A stretch of DNA of 64,000 bases. It comes from Lysobacter enzymogenes (GTDB taxonomy: Bacteria > Pseudomonadota > Gammaproteobacteria > Xanthomonadales > Xanthomonadaceae). The stretch lies in assembly GCF_023617245.1 (NCBI RefSeq), contig NZ_CP067396.1, positions 2,046,001-2,110,000 on the forward strand, written 5' to 3'. The first letter of the stretch is position 1. Every line of letters starts with the position of its first letter. The position numbers and the translations under genes are program-made. Below, piece after piece: positions 46,064 to 54,697 of the stretch. The notes beneath the pieces were generated by a model. The model did no database searches. It was not told where the DNA came from and was given only the letters and a program-made list of their open reading frames with translations.

Positions 46064-49000
46064 ATGCCCACGCCCCTGCGCCGCCGCCTGCGCATCGCGC
46101 GCCGTGCCGTGTTCTACGGCGCGACGGTGGTGCTGGTGCTGGTGGCGTCTTTGCTGGCGGTGGCCAGCCAGTTGTTGCCGCTGGCCGAGCGCCATCCGGA
46201 CAAGGTCGCGGCGTGGTTGAGCCAGCGCGCGGGGCGGCCGGTCGCGTTCGACCGGGTCGAGACCCAGTGGACCCGGCGCGGGCCGCTGCTGCGCCTGGAT
46301 CGGCTGCGCATCGGCGAAGGCGCGCAGGCGTTCAACATCGGCGATGCCGAGATGCTGGTGTCGCTGTATGCCGGCGTGTTGCCGGGACAAGCATTTTCCG
46401 AGCTGCGCCTGAGCGGGCTCGACCTGACCCTGGAGCGCGCCGACGACGGCCGCTGGAAGGTGCGCGGCCTGCCCGGGCAGGAGCGCGAGGAGCAGGGCGA
46501 TCCGCTGTCGGCGCTGGAAGGCCTGGGCGAGTTGCAGGTGATCGGCGCCAAGCTGGCGGTGGTCGCGCCGAGCCTGGGCGTGGATGCGCGGGTGCCGAAG
46601 ATCGACCTGCGCCTGCGCGTGAACGGCGACCGCGTGCGCGCCGGTGCGCGCGCCTGGCCCAGCGTCGGCGTGGCCGGCGCGCCGTCGACGCCGCTGGACG
46701 TGGTGCTGGATTTCGACCGCAAGCGCGGCGACGGCCGCGCGTATGCCGGCGCGGTGCGCGCCGACTTGTCGGGCTGGTCGCCGTTGTTGAAGGTCGCCGG
46801 CATCCGGATCGAATCGGGGCAGGGCCGGGCCGAGGCCTGGGCCGACCTGCGCGAGCACCGGATCGCCGGGGTGATGGTCTCGGCGGCGCTGGACCGGGTC
46901 GGCCTGCGCGCCGAGCGCACCGCGCCGGCCGATGCGCCGGCGACCGCGGCATCGACCTCGGTGCCGGCGGCGATCGCCGCCGCCGCGGCGCCGGTCGCCG
47001 CCGCGGTGAACGGACCGCCTGGCCCGTCCGCGGCGAGCGGAACGAACCGCGTCGGGGCTGAAGCCCCTCCCACAAAGCCGGCCGCAACGCCCGTGGGAGG
47101 GCCTTCAGGCCCGACGCCTTCCGGTCAGGTCGCCGCGAGCGCAGCCGCCCGCGCCGGAGCCGATGCGCCGCGCTCGGCGACCGATGGCGCGTCCGGCACA
47201 CCCCCGCCGCCGGCGCGGGTCGAGTTCGAACACGTCGAGGCGCTCGCGCATTACCGCCTCACCGACAACGGCTGGCGCCTGGACGCGTCCCGGCTGCGGA
47301 TCGGCAGCGGCGCCAACGTGCAGACCCTCGACGGCCTCGCGGTGGCCGGCGGCGAACGCTATGCGCTGCGCGCCGACCGCATCGACGCCGGTCCGCTGAT
47401 CGCGGTCGCCGCGCTCAGCGACGCGCTGCCCGAGCGCCTGCGCCGCTGGTTCGAGACCGCCAAGCCGCGGGTGGCGCTGAGCGCGATCGCGGTCAACGGC
47501 CATCGCGACGGGCCGATGTTCGCCAGCGCCCGGGTCGATGCGCTCGGCTTCGATCCGGTCGGCCATTCGCCCGGCCTGCAAGGCCTGGCCGGCACGTTCC
47601 AGGCCGATGCCGACGGATTCGCGTTCGATCTCGATCCCAACGCGCCGATGCGTTTCGACTGGCCGTCGGGGTTCGGCGTGCCGCACACGGTCAAGCTGGT
47701 CGGCAGCGTAGGCGGCTGGCGCGAGGGCGCCGGCTGGCGCGTCGGCACCACCGCGCTGCGCATCGACGGCGGCGATTTCGGCCTGCGCGCGCGCGGCGGG
47801 ATGTGGTGGCAGGGCGACGGTTCGCGGCCGTGGATCGACATCGCCGCCGACCTCGACCCGACCCGGCTGCCGGTGGCGAAGGGCTTCTGGGTGCGCAGCC
47901 AGATGTCGCAGCGGCTGTTGAACTGGCTCGACACCGCGCTGGTCGCGGGCACGTTGACCGATGCGCATGCGGTGGTCTCGGGCGATCTCGACGACTGGCC
48001 GTTCAACCGCAACAACGGCTTGTTTTACGCCGGCGGCAAGCTGCGCGGCGCGACCGTGAAGTTCCAGCCGGACTGGCCGGCGATGGAGGGCCTGGACGCC
48101 GACATCGCCTTCGTCGGCGACGGGTTCAGCGTCGAGGGCGGCGGCAAGATCGCCGGGGTCGGCGTGCGCAAGGTGCGGTCGGGGATCGAGCGCTATCACG
48201 ACGGCATGCTGTACGTGAACGCCGAAACCGACGCCGAGGCCGGCCAGTTGCTGTCGCTGCTGCGGCAGAGCCCGCTGCACAAGGAACACGCCGACACCCT
48301 CGACAACCTGCGCGCGAGCGGCCCGGCCGCGGTCGCCTTCGACATGCAGCTGGCGCTGCGCGAGGGCGGGCGCACCACGCTCAAGGGCGGCGTCGATCTG
48401 GCCGACGCCAAGCTCGCCGATCCGCGCTGGAAGGTCGCCTTCGAACAAGTGCGCGGCCATGCCGATTTCAGCCGCGCCGGATTCGCCGCGGAGAACCTGG
48501 CGGTGCTGCACGACGGCGCCCCCGGCAAGCTGTCGCTGCGCGCCGGCGAGGACTACGTGCGCGACAAGGGCAATGCGTTCGAGGCCGGGCTGGACGCGAT
48601 GTCCGCGGCCGACGACCTGATCGCGCGCGGGCCCGACGATCTGGCCTGGCTCAAGGAGTACCTGGACGGGCGCTCGCTGTGGACGGTGGGCATCGCGATT
48701 CCGAGGGCGCCGGCGGTGAAGGCGGCCGGCGCATCGGTGCAGGCGCCGACCTTGCTGCACTTGCAGTCCAACTTGGTCGGCACCTCGATCGGCATGCCGC
48801 CGCCGTTGAACAAGGCCGCGGCGACGCCGCTGCAGGCCACCATCGAGACGCCGTTGCCGCTCGGCAGCGGCGATGTGCGGGTCGCGCTCGGCAACACCCT
48901 GGCGCTGCGTTCGCGCAACAGCAACGGCAAGACCGGGGTGCGGGTGGTGCTCGGCGCCAACCGCGTCGACGACCTGCCGCCGCCGAGCGGGCTGCTGGTG

Positions 49001-50248
49001 ACCGGCCGCACTGACACGCTGGAAGCGATCGACTGGATCGCGCTGGCGCATGGCGACGGTTCCGACGACAGCCTGCCGCTGCAGCGCATCGACGTGAACG
49101 TGCAGCGCCTGCAACTGCTCGGCGGGGTGTTCCCCAATACCCGGCTGGTGGTGGCGCCGGCGGCGCGCGGCGCGACCGCGGTGCGCGCCGAGGGCGCGGC
49201 GCTGGACGGCGCGGTGATGATCCCGGCGGGCGGGGGCGGCGGCATCGCCGGCAAGTTCGCGCGGGTGCATTGGACGGCGGCGGATGCGGGCGGCGGCGCG
49301 ACTGCGGGCACTGGTGCCGGCAACGGCGCCGGCAACAGCGCGCACGCGCCGGCGAGCGCCGCCGCCGCGGCCAAGCCCGCCGACGCCTCGATGGACCCGG
49401 CCAAGATCCCCGCATTGACCATCGACATCGCCGACCTGCGCTTCGGCAGCGCCGCGCTCGGTACCGCCAGCGTGCGCACCCGGCCGACCCCGGCGGGCAT
49501 GCGCATCGACCAGATCAGCACCCGCGGCGGCAAGCAGTCGATCGACCTCAGCGGCGACTGGACCGGCCGCGGCGCGGCCGCGCGCACCCACCTGAGCGCG
49601 ACCGTGGACAGCGGCGACGTCGGCGCGCTGATGAACGGCTTCGGCTTCGGCGGCCAGATCGGCGGCGGCAAGGGCAAGGCCCGGCTCGACGCCGGCTGGC
49701 CGGGCGCGCCAGCGGCGATGGCGCTGGGCTCGCTGGAAGGCAGCCTCAGCCTGGACGTGCGCGACGGCCGCCTGATCGAGATCGAACCCGGCGCCGGCCG
49801 CATGCTCGGCCTGCTCAGCGTGGCCCAGTTGCCGCGCCGGCTGACCCTGGATTTCCGCGACCTGTTCTCCAAGGGCTTCGCCTTCGACCGGGTCGGCGGC
49901 ACGGTGCGCTTCGGCAACGGCAGCGCGCGCAGCGACGACCTCAGCATCGACGGCCCGGCCGCGAGCATCGCCATCCGCGGCGCCGCCGACCTGCGCGCGC
50001 AGAGCTACGACCAGACCATCGAAGTGCGGCCGAAGGCGGCCAATGTGCTGACCGCGGTCGGCGCGCTCGCCGCCGGTCCGGTCGGCGCGGCGATCGGTGC
50101 GGCCGCCAACGCGGTGCTGCAGAAACCGCTGGGCAGCCTGACCTCGCGCACCTACCGTGTGACCGGCCCGTGGAAGGAGCCCAAGGTCGAAGTGCTGAGC
50201 CGCGAGCAGACCCGCGCCGCCGCCCGGCCGGCGCCGCCGGCGGGCTAG
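46064..50248 (+). CDS. yhdP: YhdP/AsmA-like envelope transport protein, with a REP element inside the gene
   Basis: The 1394-residue protein has one N-terminal helix (~18-40, VVLVLVASLLAVASQLLPLA). A very large beta-rich periplasmic region of the AsmA-like/DUF3971 type follows, with the typical C-terminal domain (GRMLGLLSVAQLPRRLTLDF, RSDDLSIDGPAASIAIRGAA, PVGAAIGAAANAVLQKPLGS). YhdP, TamB and YdbH move phospholipids to the outer membrane. An Ala-rich linker at ~residues 295-380 contains sequence translated from a family-A repeat (47049-47131), ending the repeat without a frameshift. The start follows rng at the usual place and precedes tldD. Confidence 0.93.
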   Translation: MPTPLRRRLRIARRAVFYGATVVLVLVASLLAVASQLLPLAERHPDKVAAWLSQRAGRPVAFDRVETQWTRRGPLLRLDRLRIGEGAQAFNIGDAEMLVSLYAGVLPGQAFSELRLSGLDLTLERADDGRWKVRGLPGQEREEQGDPLSALEGLGELQVIGAKLAVVAPSLGVDARVPKIDLRLRVNGDRVRAGARAWPSVGVAGAPSTPLDVVLDFDRKRGDGRAYAGAVRADLSGWSPLLKVAGIRIESGQGRAEAWADLREHRIAGVMVSAALDRVGLRAERTAPADAPATAASTSVPAAIAAAAAPVAAAVNGPPGPSAASGTNRVGAEAPPTKPAATPVGGPSGPTPSGQVAASAAARAGADAPRSATDGASGTPPPPARVEFEHVEALAHYRLTDNGWRLDASRLRIGSGANVQTLDGLAVAGGERYALRADRIDAGPLIAVAALSDALPERLRRWFETAKPRVALSAIAVNGHRDGPMFASARVDALGFDPVGHSPGLQGLAGTFQADADGFAFDLDPNAPMRFDWPSGFGVPHTVKLVGSVGGWREGAGWRVGTTALRIDGGDFGLRARGGMWWQGDGSRPWIDIAADLDPTRLPVAKGFWVRSQMSQRLLNWLDTALVAGTLTDAHAVVSGDLDDWPFNRNNGLFYAGGKLRGATVKFQPDWPAMEGLDADIAFVGDGFSVEGGGKIAGVGVRKVRSGIERYHDGMLYVNAETDAEAGQLLSLLRQSPLHKEHADTLDNLRASGPAAVAFDMQLALREGGRTTLKGGVDLADAKLADPRWKVAFEQVRGHADFSRAGFAAENLAVLHDGAPGKLSLRAGEDYVRDKGNAFEAGLDAMSAADDLIARGPDDLAWLKEYLDGRSLWTVGIAIPRAPAVKAAGASVQAPTLLHLQSNLVGTSIGMPPPLNKAAATPLQATIETPLPLGSGDVRVALGNTLALRSRNSNGKTGVRVVLGANRVDDLPPPSGLLVTGRTDTLEAIDWIALAHGDGSDDSLPLQRIDVNVQRLQLLGGVFPNTRLVVAPAARGATAVRAEGAALDGAVMIPAGGGGGIAGKFARVHWTAADAGGGATAGTGAGNGAGNSAHAPASAAAAAKPADASMDPAKIPALTIDIADLRFGSAALGTASVRTRPTPAGMRIDQISTRGGKQSIDLSGDWTGRGAAARTHLSATVDSGDVGALMNGFGFGGQIGGGKGKARLDAGWPGAPAAMALGSLEGSLSLDVRDGRLIEIEPGAGRMLGLLSVAQLPRRLTLDFRDLFSKGFAFDRVGGTVRFGNGSARSDDLSIDGPAASIAIRGAADLRAQSYDQTIEVRPKAANVLTAVGALAAGPVGAAIGAAANAVLQKPLGSLTSRTYRVTGPWKEPKVEVLSREQTRAAARPAPPAG
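47049..47131. repeat. Family-A REP element inside yhdP
   Basis: A right arm (GCGTCGGGGCTGAAGCCCCT, then CCCAC) at 47049 and a left arm (GTGGGAGGGCCTTCAGGCCC) at 47093 face outward. The reading frame stays open and encodes RVGAEAPPTKPAATPVGGPS and further residues in the linker. Confidence 0.9.
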
Positions 50249-50300
50249 GGCTTACCTCGGGGCCTTCGGACCCCGAGTGCCGAAAAGGCTCGCGGCCGTC

Positions 50301-50593
50301 GTGGGAGGGCCTTCAGGCCCGATGCTCTCGTGCCAGACCGAGGCGGCCCGACCGGAAAGCGTCGGGGCTGAAGCCCCTCCCACAAGCCCTGAGGCTGAAG
50401 CCTCTCCCACAAGCCCTGGGGCTGAAGCCTCTCCCTTAAGCCCCGGGGCTCAAGTCCCTTCACAGAGCCCAGAGTCGAGGCGCTATTCCTGTGGGGGCCT
50501 TCAGGGTTCCTGTGGGAGGGCCTTCAGGCCCGACGCTCTCGTGCCAGATTGCCGCGACCCACCGAAAGGCGCCAGCCCCAAGCCCCGCCCACG
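50301..50593. repeat. Family-A REP cluster between yhdP and tldD
   Basis: A complete inverted pair (50301-50384) is followed by three degenerate right arms (GGCTGAAGCCTCTCCC). A second partial pair lies from 50511 (left arm GTGGGAGGGCCTTCAGGCCC), with its right arm worn to GAAAGGCGCCAGCCCC. The ~460-base spacer holds no gene. Confidence 0.85.
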
Positions 50594-50708
50594 GTTGATC
50601 CGGCGCCCGGCGCCACTATCTAGTGTCTTGTCCCAGTCCCGCCCCGCGCGCCGCCACAGCGGCGCCGCGGGCGCCTAAGATGCCCTTTCTCCTCATCCCG
50701 GTTCCCAC

Positions 50709-52151
50709 ATGACCCTGCCGATCCAGCTCGCCGAATCCCGCCTCCTCCTGCCCGCCGGGCTCGATGCCAGCGGCCTGGAGCGCAGCTTCGGCACCTTGCT
50801 CGGGCCGGGCATCGATTTCGGCGATCTGTATTTCCAGCATTCGCGCCGCGAGAGCTGGACGGTCGAGGACGGCATCGTCAAGGACGGCGCGCATTCGATC
50901 GAGCAGGGCGTCGGCGTGCGCGCGATCAGCGGCGAGAAGACCGGCTTCGCCTATTCCGACGAGATCAACGGCGAGGCCTTGCTCGGCGCGGCCAAGTCGG
51001 CGCGCGCGATCGCCCGCGACGGCGGCGCGCAGGCGCCGCGCGCGCTGGTGCGCGGCGGCGGCCGTTCGCTGTACCGCAGCGAGGATCCGATCGATTCGGT
51101 CTCCAACGAGGCCAAGGTCGAGGCGCTGCGCCAGCTCGACCAACTGCTGCGCGCCGCCGATCCGCGCGTGCGCCAGGTCGTGGTCAGCCTCAATGGCGTG
51201 CTCGACACCGTGCTGGTGGCGCGCAGCGACGGCGTGCTCGCCGCCGACGTGCGCCCGCTGGTGCGCTTGAACGTGCAGGTCCTGGTCGAACAGAACGGCC
51301 GCCGCGAGAGCGGCTACGCCGGCGGCGGCGGCCGCTACAGCTACGCCGAACTGCTCGCCAGCGACCGGCCGCAGCGGTGGGCGCGCGAAGCGCTGCGCCA
51401 GGCGCTGGTGAACCTCGACGCGGTCGACGCGCCGGCCGGGGTGATGCCGGTGGTGCTCGGCTCGGGCTGGCCCGGCGTGCTGCTGCACGAAGCGGTCGGC
51501 CACGGCCTGGAAGGCGACTTCAACCGCAAGGGCACCTCGACCTACGCCGGCCGCATGGGCCAGCGCGTCGCCGCCAAGGGCGTGACCATCGTCGACGACG
51601 GCACCCTGGAAGGCCGCCGCGGCTCGCTCAACGTCGACGACGAAGGCACTCCGACCAACTGCACCACGCTGATCGAAGACGGCGTGCTGGTCGGCTACAT
51701 GCAGGACACCCTCAACGCCCGGCTGATGGGCATGGAACCGACCGGCAACGGCCGTCGCGAATCCTTCGCCCATCTGCCGATGCCGCGCATGACCAACACC
51801 TACATGCTGGCCGGCGCGCACGACCCGGAAGAGATGATCCGCTCGGTCAAGAAGGGCCTGTACGCGGTCAATTTCGGCGGCGGCCAGGTCGACATCACCA
51901 GCGGCAAGTACGTGTTCTCGGCGACCGAGGCCTACCTGATCGAGGACGGCAGGATCACCGCGCCGGTGAAGGGCGCGACCTTGATCGGCAACGGCCCGGA
52001 GACGATGCAGAAGGTCAGCATGATCGGCCACGACCTGGCGCTCGACGAAGGCGTGGGCGTGTGCGGCAAGGACGGGCAGAGCGTGGCGGTCGGCGTCGGC
52101 CAGCCGTCGTTGCTGATCGACGGGCTGACCGTCGGCGGCACCAGCGCGTGA
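50709..52151 (+). CDS. tldD: Metalloprotease TldD
   Basis: The 480-residue catalytic half of the TldD/TldE heterodimer cleaves unfolded peptides and matures microcin-type precursors. The metal site HEAVGHGLEGDFN is at residues 260-272. A Cys in GVCGKDGQ (452), the position known to bind the metal in E. coli TldD, is kept. The E. coli Cys in SELCTVVDDG is replaced here by Val (AKGVTIVDDG), without affecting the structurally established ligands. Its partner pmbA is 900 bases downstream. Confidence 0.96.
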   Translation: MTLPIQLAESRLLLPAGLDASGLERSFGTLLGPGIDFGDLYFQHSRRESWTVEDGIVKDGAHSIEQGVGVRAISGEKTGFAYSDEINGEALLGAAKSARAIARDGGAQAPRALVRGGGRSLYRSEDPIDSVSNEAKVEALRQLDQLLRAADPRVRQVVVSLNGVLDTVLVARSDGVLAADVRPLVRLNVQVLVEQNGRRESGYAGGGGRYSYAELLASDRPQRWAREALRQALVNLDAVDAPAGVMPVVLGSGWPGVLLHEAVGHGLEGDFNRKGTSTYAGRMGQRVAAKGVTIVDDGTLEGRRGSLNVDDEGTPTNCTTLIEDGVLVGYMQDTLNARLMGMEPTGNGRRESFAHLPMPRMTNTYMLAGAHDPEEMIRSVKKGLYAVNFGGGQVDITSGKYVFSATEAYLIEDGRITAPVKGATLIGNGPETMQKVSMIGHDLALDEGVGVCGKDGQSVAVGVGQPSLLIDGLTVGGTSA

Positions 52152-52163
52152 GATCGGCCGGGG

Positions 52164-52397
52164 CTATCGCTGCGGGTGTGCGTTCGCAGCCTCGTCCAGC
52201 GCGCGGATGTAGCGCAGCAGCTTGCGCGGCATCCGGTGGCGGTGCCGCATCGACGCGGCTTCCTGTATCAATCGCTTGAGCCGCTTGCGATCCGCGTGCG
52301 GGTACGCCGCGGCGAAGGCTTCGATCCCGTCGAAGCCTTCGTCGATCAAGCGCGTCCGCCAGGTCTCGATGCGCAGCAGTTGCGGGTCGATGGTCAT
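52164..52397 (-). CDS. Half-size DarP (YjgA, DUF615) paralogue
   Basis: The 77-residue protein aligns with the C-terminal half of the neighbouring DarP: IETWRTRLIDEG against VEQWRERLLEDG, YPHADRKRLKRLI against YPQADRQRLRQLV, and KLLRYIRALDEA against ELYRELRAAILG. It therefore represents a stand-alone C-terminal domain, made by partial duplication. It lies 21 bases after the DarP stop on the same strand and is probably cotranscribed. A role at the ribosome, like DarP's, is an inference. Confidence 0.8.
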   Translation of the reverse strand: MTIDPQLLRIETWRTRLIDEGFDGIEAFAAAYPHADRKRLKRLIQEAASMRHRHRMPRKLLRYIRALDEAANAHPQR

Positions 52398-52418
52398 CGG
52401 CGGCGCGCGCTTGGCGGC

Positions 52419-52991
52419 TTATTCCTGTTCGGGCGAGGTGTCGTCGTCGTTGTCGGCTTCGTCGCCGGCGCCCTGGCCGAGGATCGCCGCGCGCAGCTCG
52501 CGGTACAGCTCGCGGAACGAATGCGGCGGCTTGTTGCGCTTGCGCTCCTCGAGCGTGTTGCGCACCAGCTGGCGCAGGCGCTGGCGGTCGGCCTGCGGGT
52601 ATTCGTCGAGCAGCCCGGCCAGTGCGGCGTCGCCGTCCTCGAGCAGGCGCTCGCGCCATTGCTCGACCCGGTGCATCGCCGCGACTTCGCGCCGCGCCGC
52701 CTCGCCGTTCTCGTCCATCGCGTCGCGCAGCGTTTCCAGCGCGTCTTCGTCTTCGCGCCGCATCTGCTTGGCCAGGAACGCCAGCTGGCGCTTGTGGGCG
52801 ACGTGGGCGGTGATGCGCTTGGTCTCGCGGATGTGCGGCAGCAGCGCCTCGGGCACCGGCAGCTTGGCCAGCTGGGCCTCGGTCAGGGCGACCAGTTTTT
52901 CCGCCAGCGCCAGCACCTCCAGCGCCTCGCGCCGGTTCTGGCTGCGGCTGGGGCTGAAAAATTCGCCGGTGTCTTCGTCTCTGCCGCGCAT
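52419..52991 (-). CDS. darP: Ribosome biogenesis protein DarP (YjgA, DUF615)
   Basis: The 190-residue all-helical protein associates with late 50S precursors. The family start (GEFFSPSRSQNRREALEVLA), the PVPEALLPHIRETKRITAHV segment and the RQLQFLAKQMR-type helix (here KRQLAFLAKQMRRED) are present. The tail is very acidic (DEADNDDDTSPEQE). GAGGGA six bases upstream selects the ATG at 52991 over a longer frame. It lies antisense between tldD and pmbA, the common placement. Confidence 0.93.
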   Translation of the reverse strand: MRGRDEDTGEFFSPSRSQNRREALEVLALAEKLVALTEAQLAKLPVPEALLPHIRETKRITAHVAHKRQLAFLAKQMRREDEDALETLRDAMDENGEAARREVAAMHRVEQWRERLLEDGDAALAGLLDEYPQADRQRLRQLVRNTLEERKRNKPPHSFRELYRELRAAILGQGAGDEADNDDDTSPEQE

Positions 52992-53062
52992 CGCACTTCC
53001 CTCGATAAACTGAACATTACGGCGACGCCGCCCGCGGCGCCGCCACCGACTAGGATAAGCCA

Positions 53063-54442
53063 TTGAACGCGCAAGCCCTCACCGCCGCCGCCGCCGCCGC
53101 CCACACCTTCGCCGATCCGGAACAGCGCCTGGACGCGCTGGCCGAGCTGTCCCAGCGCCTGCTGGCGGCCGCGCGCGCGCGCGGGGCGACCCAGGCCGAG
53201 GTGTCGTGCTCGGAAGACGCCGGCCTCAGCGTCAACGTGCGCATGGGCGAGGTCGAGACGGTGGAGTCCACCCGCGACCGCGGGATCGGCGTGACCGTCT
53301 ACTTCGGCCAGCGCAAGGGCAGTGCCAGCACCGCCGACCTGCGCGAGGACAGCCTGGAATCCACGGTCGAGCAGGCCTGCGCGATCGCCCGCTACACCGA
53401 GGACGACCCCGCCGCCGGCCTCGCCGACGCCGCGCTGATGGCGCGCGAGGAGCGCGACTTCGACACCTGGCACCCCTGGTTGATCGACGCCGACCGGGCG
53501 ATCGAACTGGCCCTGGCCTGCGAATCGGCCGGGCGCGGGTTCGATGCGCGGATCGAGAATTCCGACGGCACCTCGATCGGCACCGGCGCCAGCATCGGCG
53601 TGTACGCCAACTCGCACGGCTTCATCGGCCGCGAGCGCAGCACCCAGCACAGCCTGAGCTGCGCGCTGATCGCCGGGCGCGGCGATCAGATGCAGCGCGA
53701 CGGCTGGTACACCCTGGGGCTGGCGCCGGAGGACATGGAGTCGGCCGCGGCGGTGGGCCGCAAGGCCGCCGAGCGCACCGTCTCGCGGCTGGCGCCGCGC
53801 CAGCTCGCGACCGGCGACTATCCGGTGCTGTTCGCGGCCGAGAGCGCGCGCTCGCTGATCGGCCACCTGATCAGCGCGGTCAGCGGCGGCAACCTGTACC
53901 GGCGCACCAGCTTCCTGGTCGACAGCGTCGGGCAGACGCTGTTTCCCGAGTGGTTCTCGATCCGGGAAACCCCGTTCCTGATGCGCGGCCTGCGTTCGAC
54001 CGCCTACGACGCCGAGGGCGTGGCGACGCGCGAATCGTCGTTGGTCGAAGGCGGCGTGCTGCAGCGCTACGTGCTCGGCAGCTACTCGGCGCGCAAGCTC
54101 GGCCTGAGCACCACCGGCAACGCCGGCGGCGTGCACAACCTGCATGTCGCCGCCAATGCCGGCGATTTCGATGCCCTGGTCAAGCAGATGGACCGCGGCC
54201 TGTTGGTCACCGAGCTGATGGGGCAGGGCGTCAACGGCGTCACCGGCGACTACTCGCGCGGCGCGGCCGGCTTTTGGGTCGAGGGCGGCGAGATCCAGTA
54301 TCCGGTCGACGGCATCACCATCGCCGGCAACCTGCGGCGCATGTTCGCCGGGATCGAGGCAGTCGGCAGCGACGTCGACCCGCGCTCGCACATCCGCACC
54401 GGTTCGATCCTGCTCGGCAAGATGACGGTAGCGGGCGAGTGA
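53063..54442 (+). CDS. pmbA: Metalloprotease subunit PmbA/TldE
   Basis: The 459-residue partner of TldD lacks the HExxxH site and helps shape the chamber. Family features are QAEVSCSEDAGLSVNVRMGE, the DYPVLFAAESARSLIGHLIS region and the C-terminal MFAGIEAVGSDVDPRSHIRT and GSILLGKMTVAG. The start is a TTG (MNAQALTAAA) with AGGATAAG upstream; no ATG is available before the conserved core. It is divergent from darP. Confidence 0.95.
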   Translation: MNAQALTAAAAAAHTFADPEQRLDALAELSQRLLAAARARGATQAEVSCSEDAGLSVNVRMGEVETVESTRDRGIGVTVYFGQRKGSASTADLREDSLESTVEQACAIARYTEDDPAAGLADAALMAREERDFDTWHPWLIDADRAIELALACESAGRGFDARIENSDGTSIGTGASIGVYANSHGFIGRERSTQHSLSCALIAGRGDQMQRDGWYTLGLAPEDMESAAAVGRKAAERTVSRLAPRQLATGDYPVLFAAESARSLIGHLISAVSGGNLYRRTSFLVDSVGQTLFPEWFSIRETPFLMRGLRSTAYDAEGVATRESSLVEGGVLQRYVLGSYSARKLGLSTTGNAGGVHNLHVAANAGDFDALVKQMDRGLLVTELMGQGVNGVTGDYSRGAAGFWVEGGEIQYPVDGITIAGNLRRMFAGIEAVGSDVDPRSHIRTGSILLGKMTVAGE

Positions 54443-54502
54443 GGTTTGCGCCGCGCGCGCGCCGCGCGGCCGACGACGAACTTCGGCGGTGCGACGGCTT
54501 TT

Positions 54503-54585
54503 GTGGGAGGGGCTTCAGCCCCGACGCTTTTGTGCCCGCTCGCCGCGACCTGAGCGCAAGGCGTCGGGGCTGAAGCCCCTCCCAC
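54503..54585. repeat. Family-A REP element after pmbA
   Basis: An inverted pair: GTGGGAGGGGCTTCAGCCCC faces GCGTCGGGGCTGAAGCCCCT, with core CGCCGCGACCTGAGC. Confidence 0.88.
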
Positions 54586-54697
54586 AACGGCATCTGCCTT
54601 CCACCACCGGCCGCATCGCCCTGAACGGGCGCCGGCGCTGTCAACCCGATCCGCGTCCGGCCGTTTCCAACGGGTAGTCCACCCGCCGGGAACCCCG

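Noticed and set aside
51590..51640. TldD with a lost metal ligand (Cys to Val in AKGVTIVDDG)
   Set aside because: The Cys that binds metal in the known E. coli structure is the one in VCGKxGQ, which is present at residue 452.
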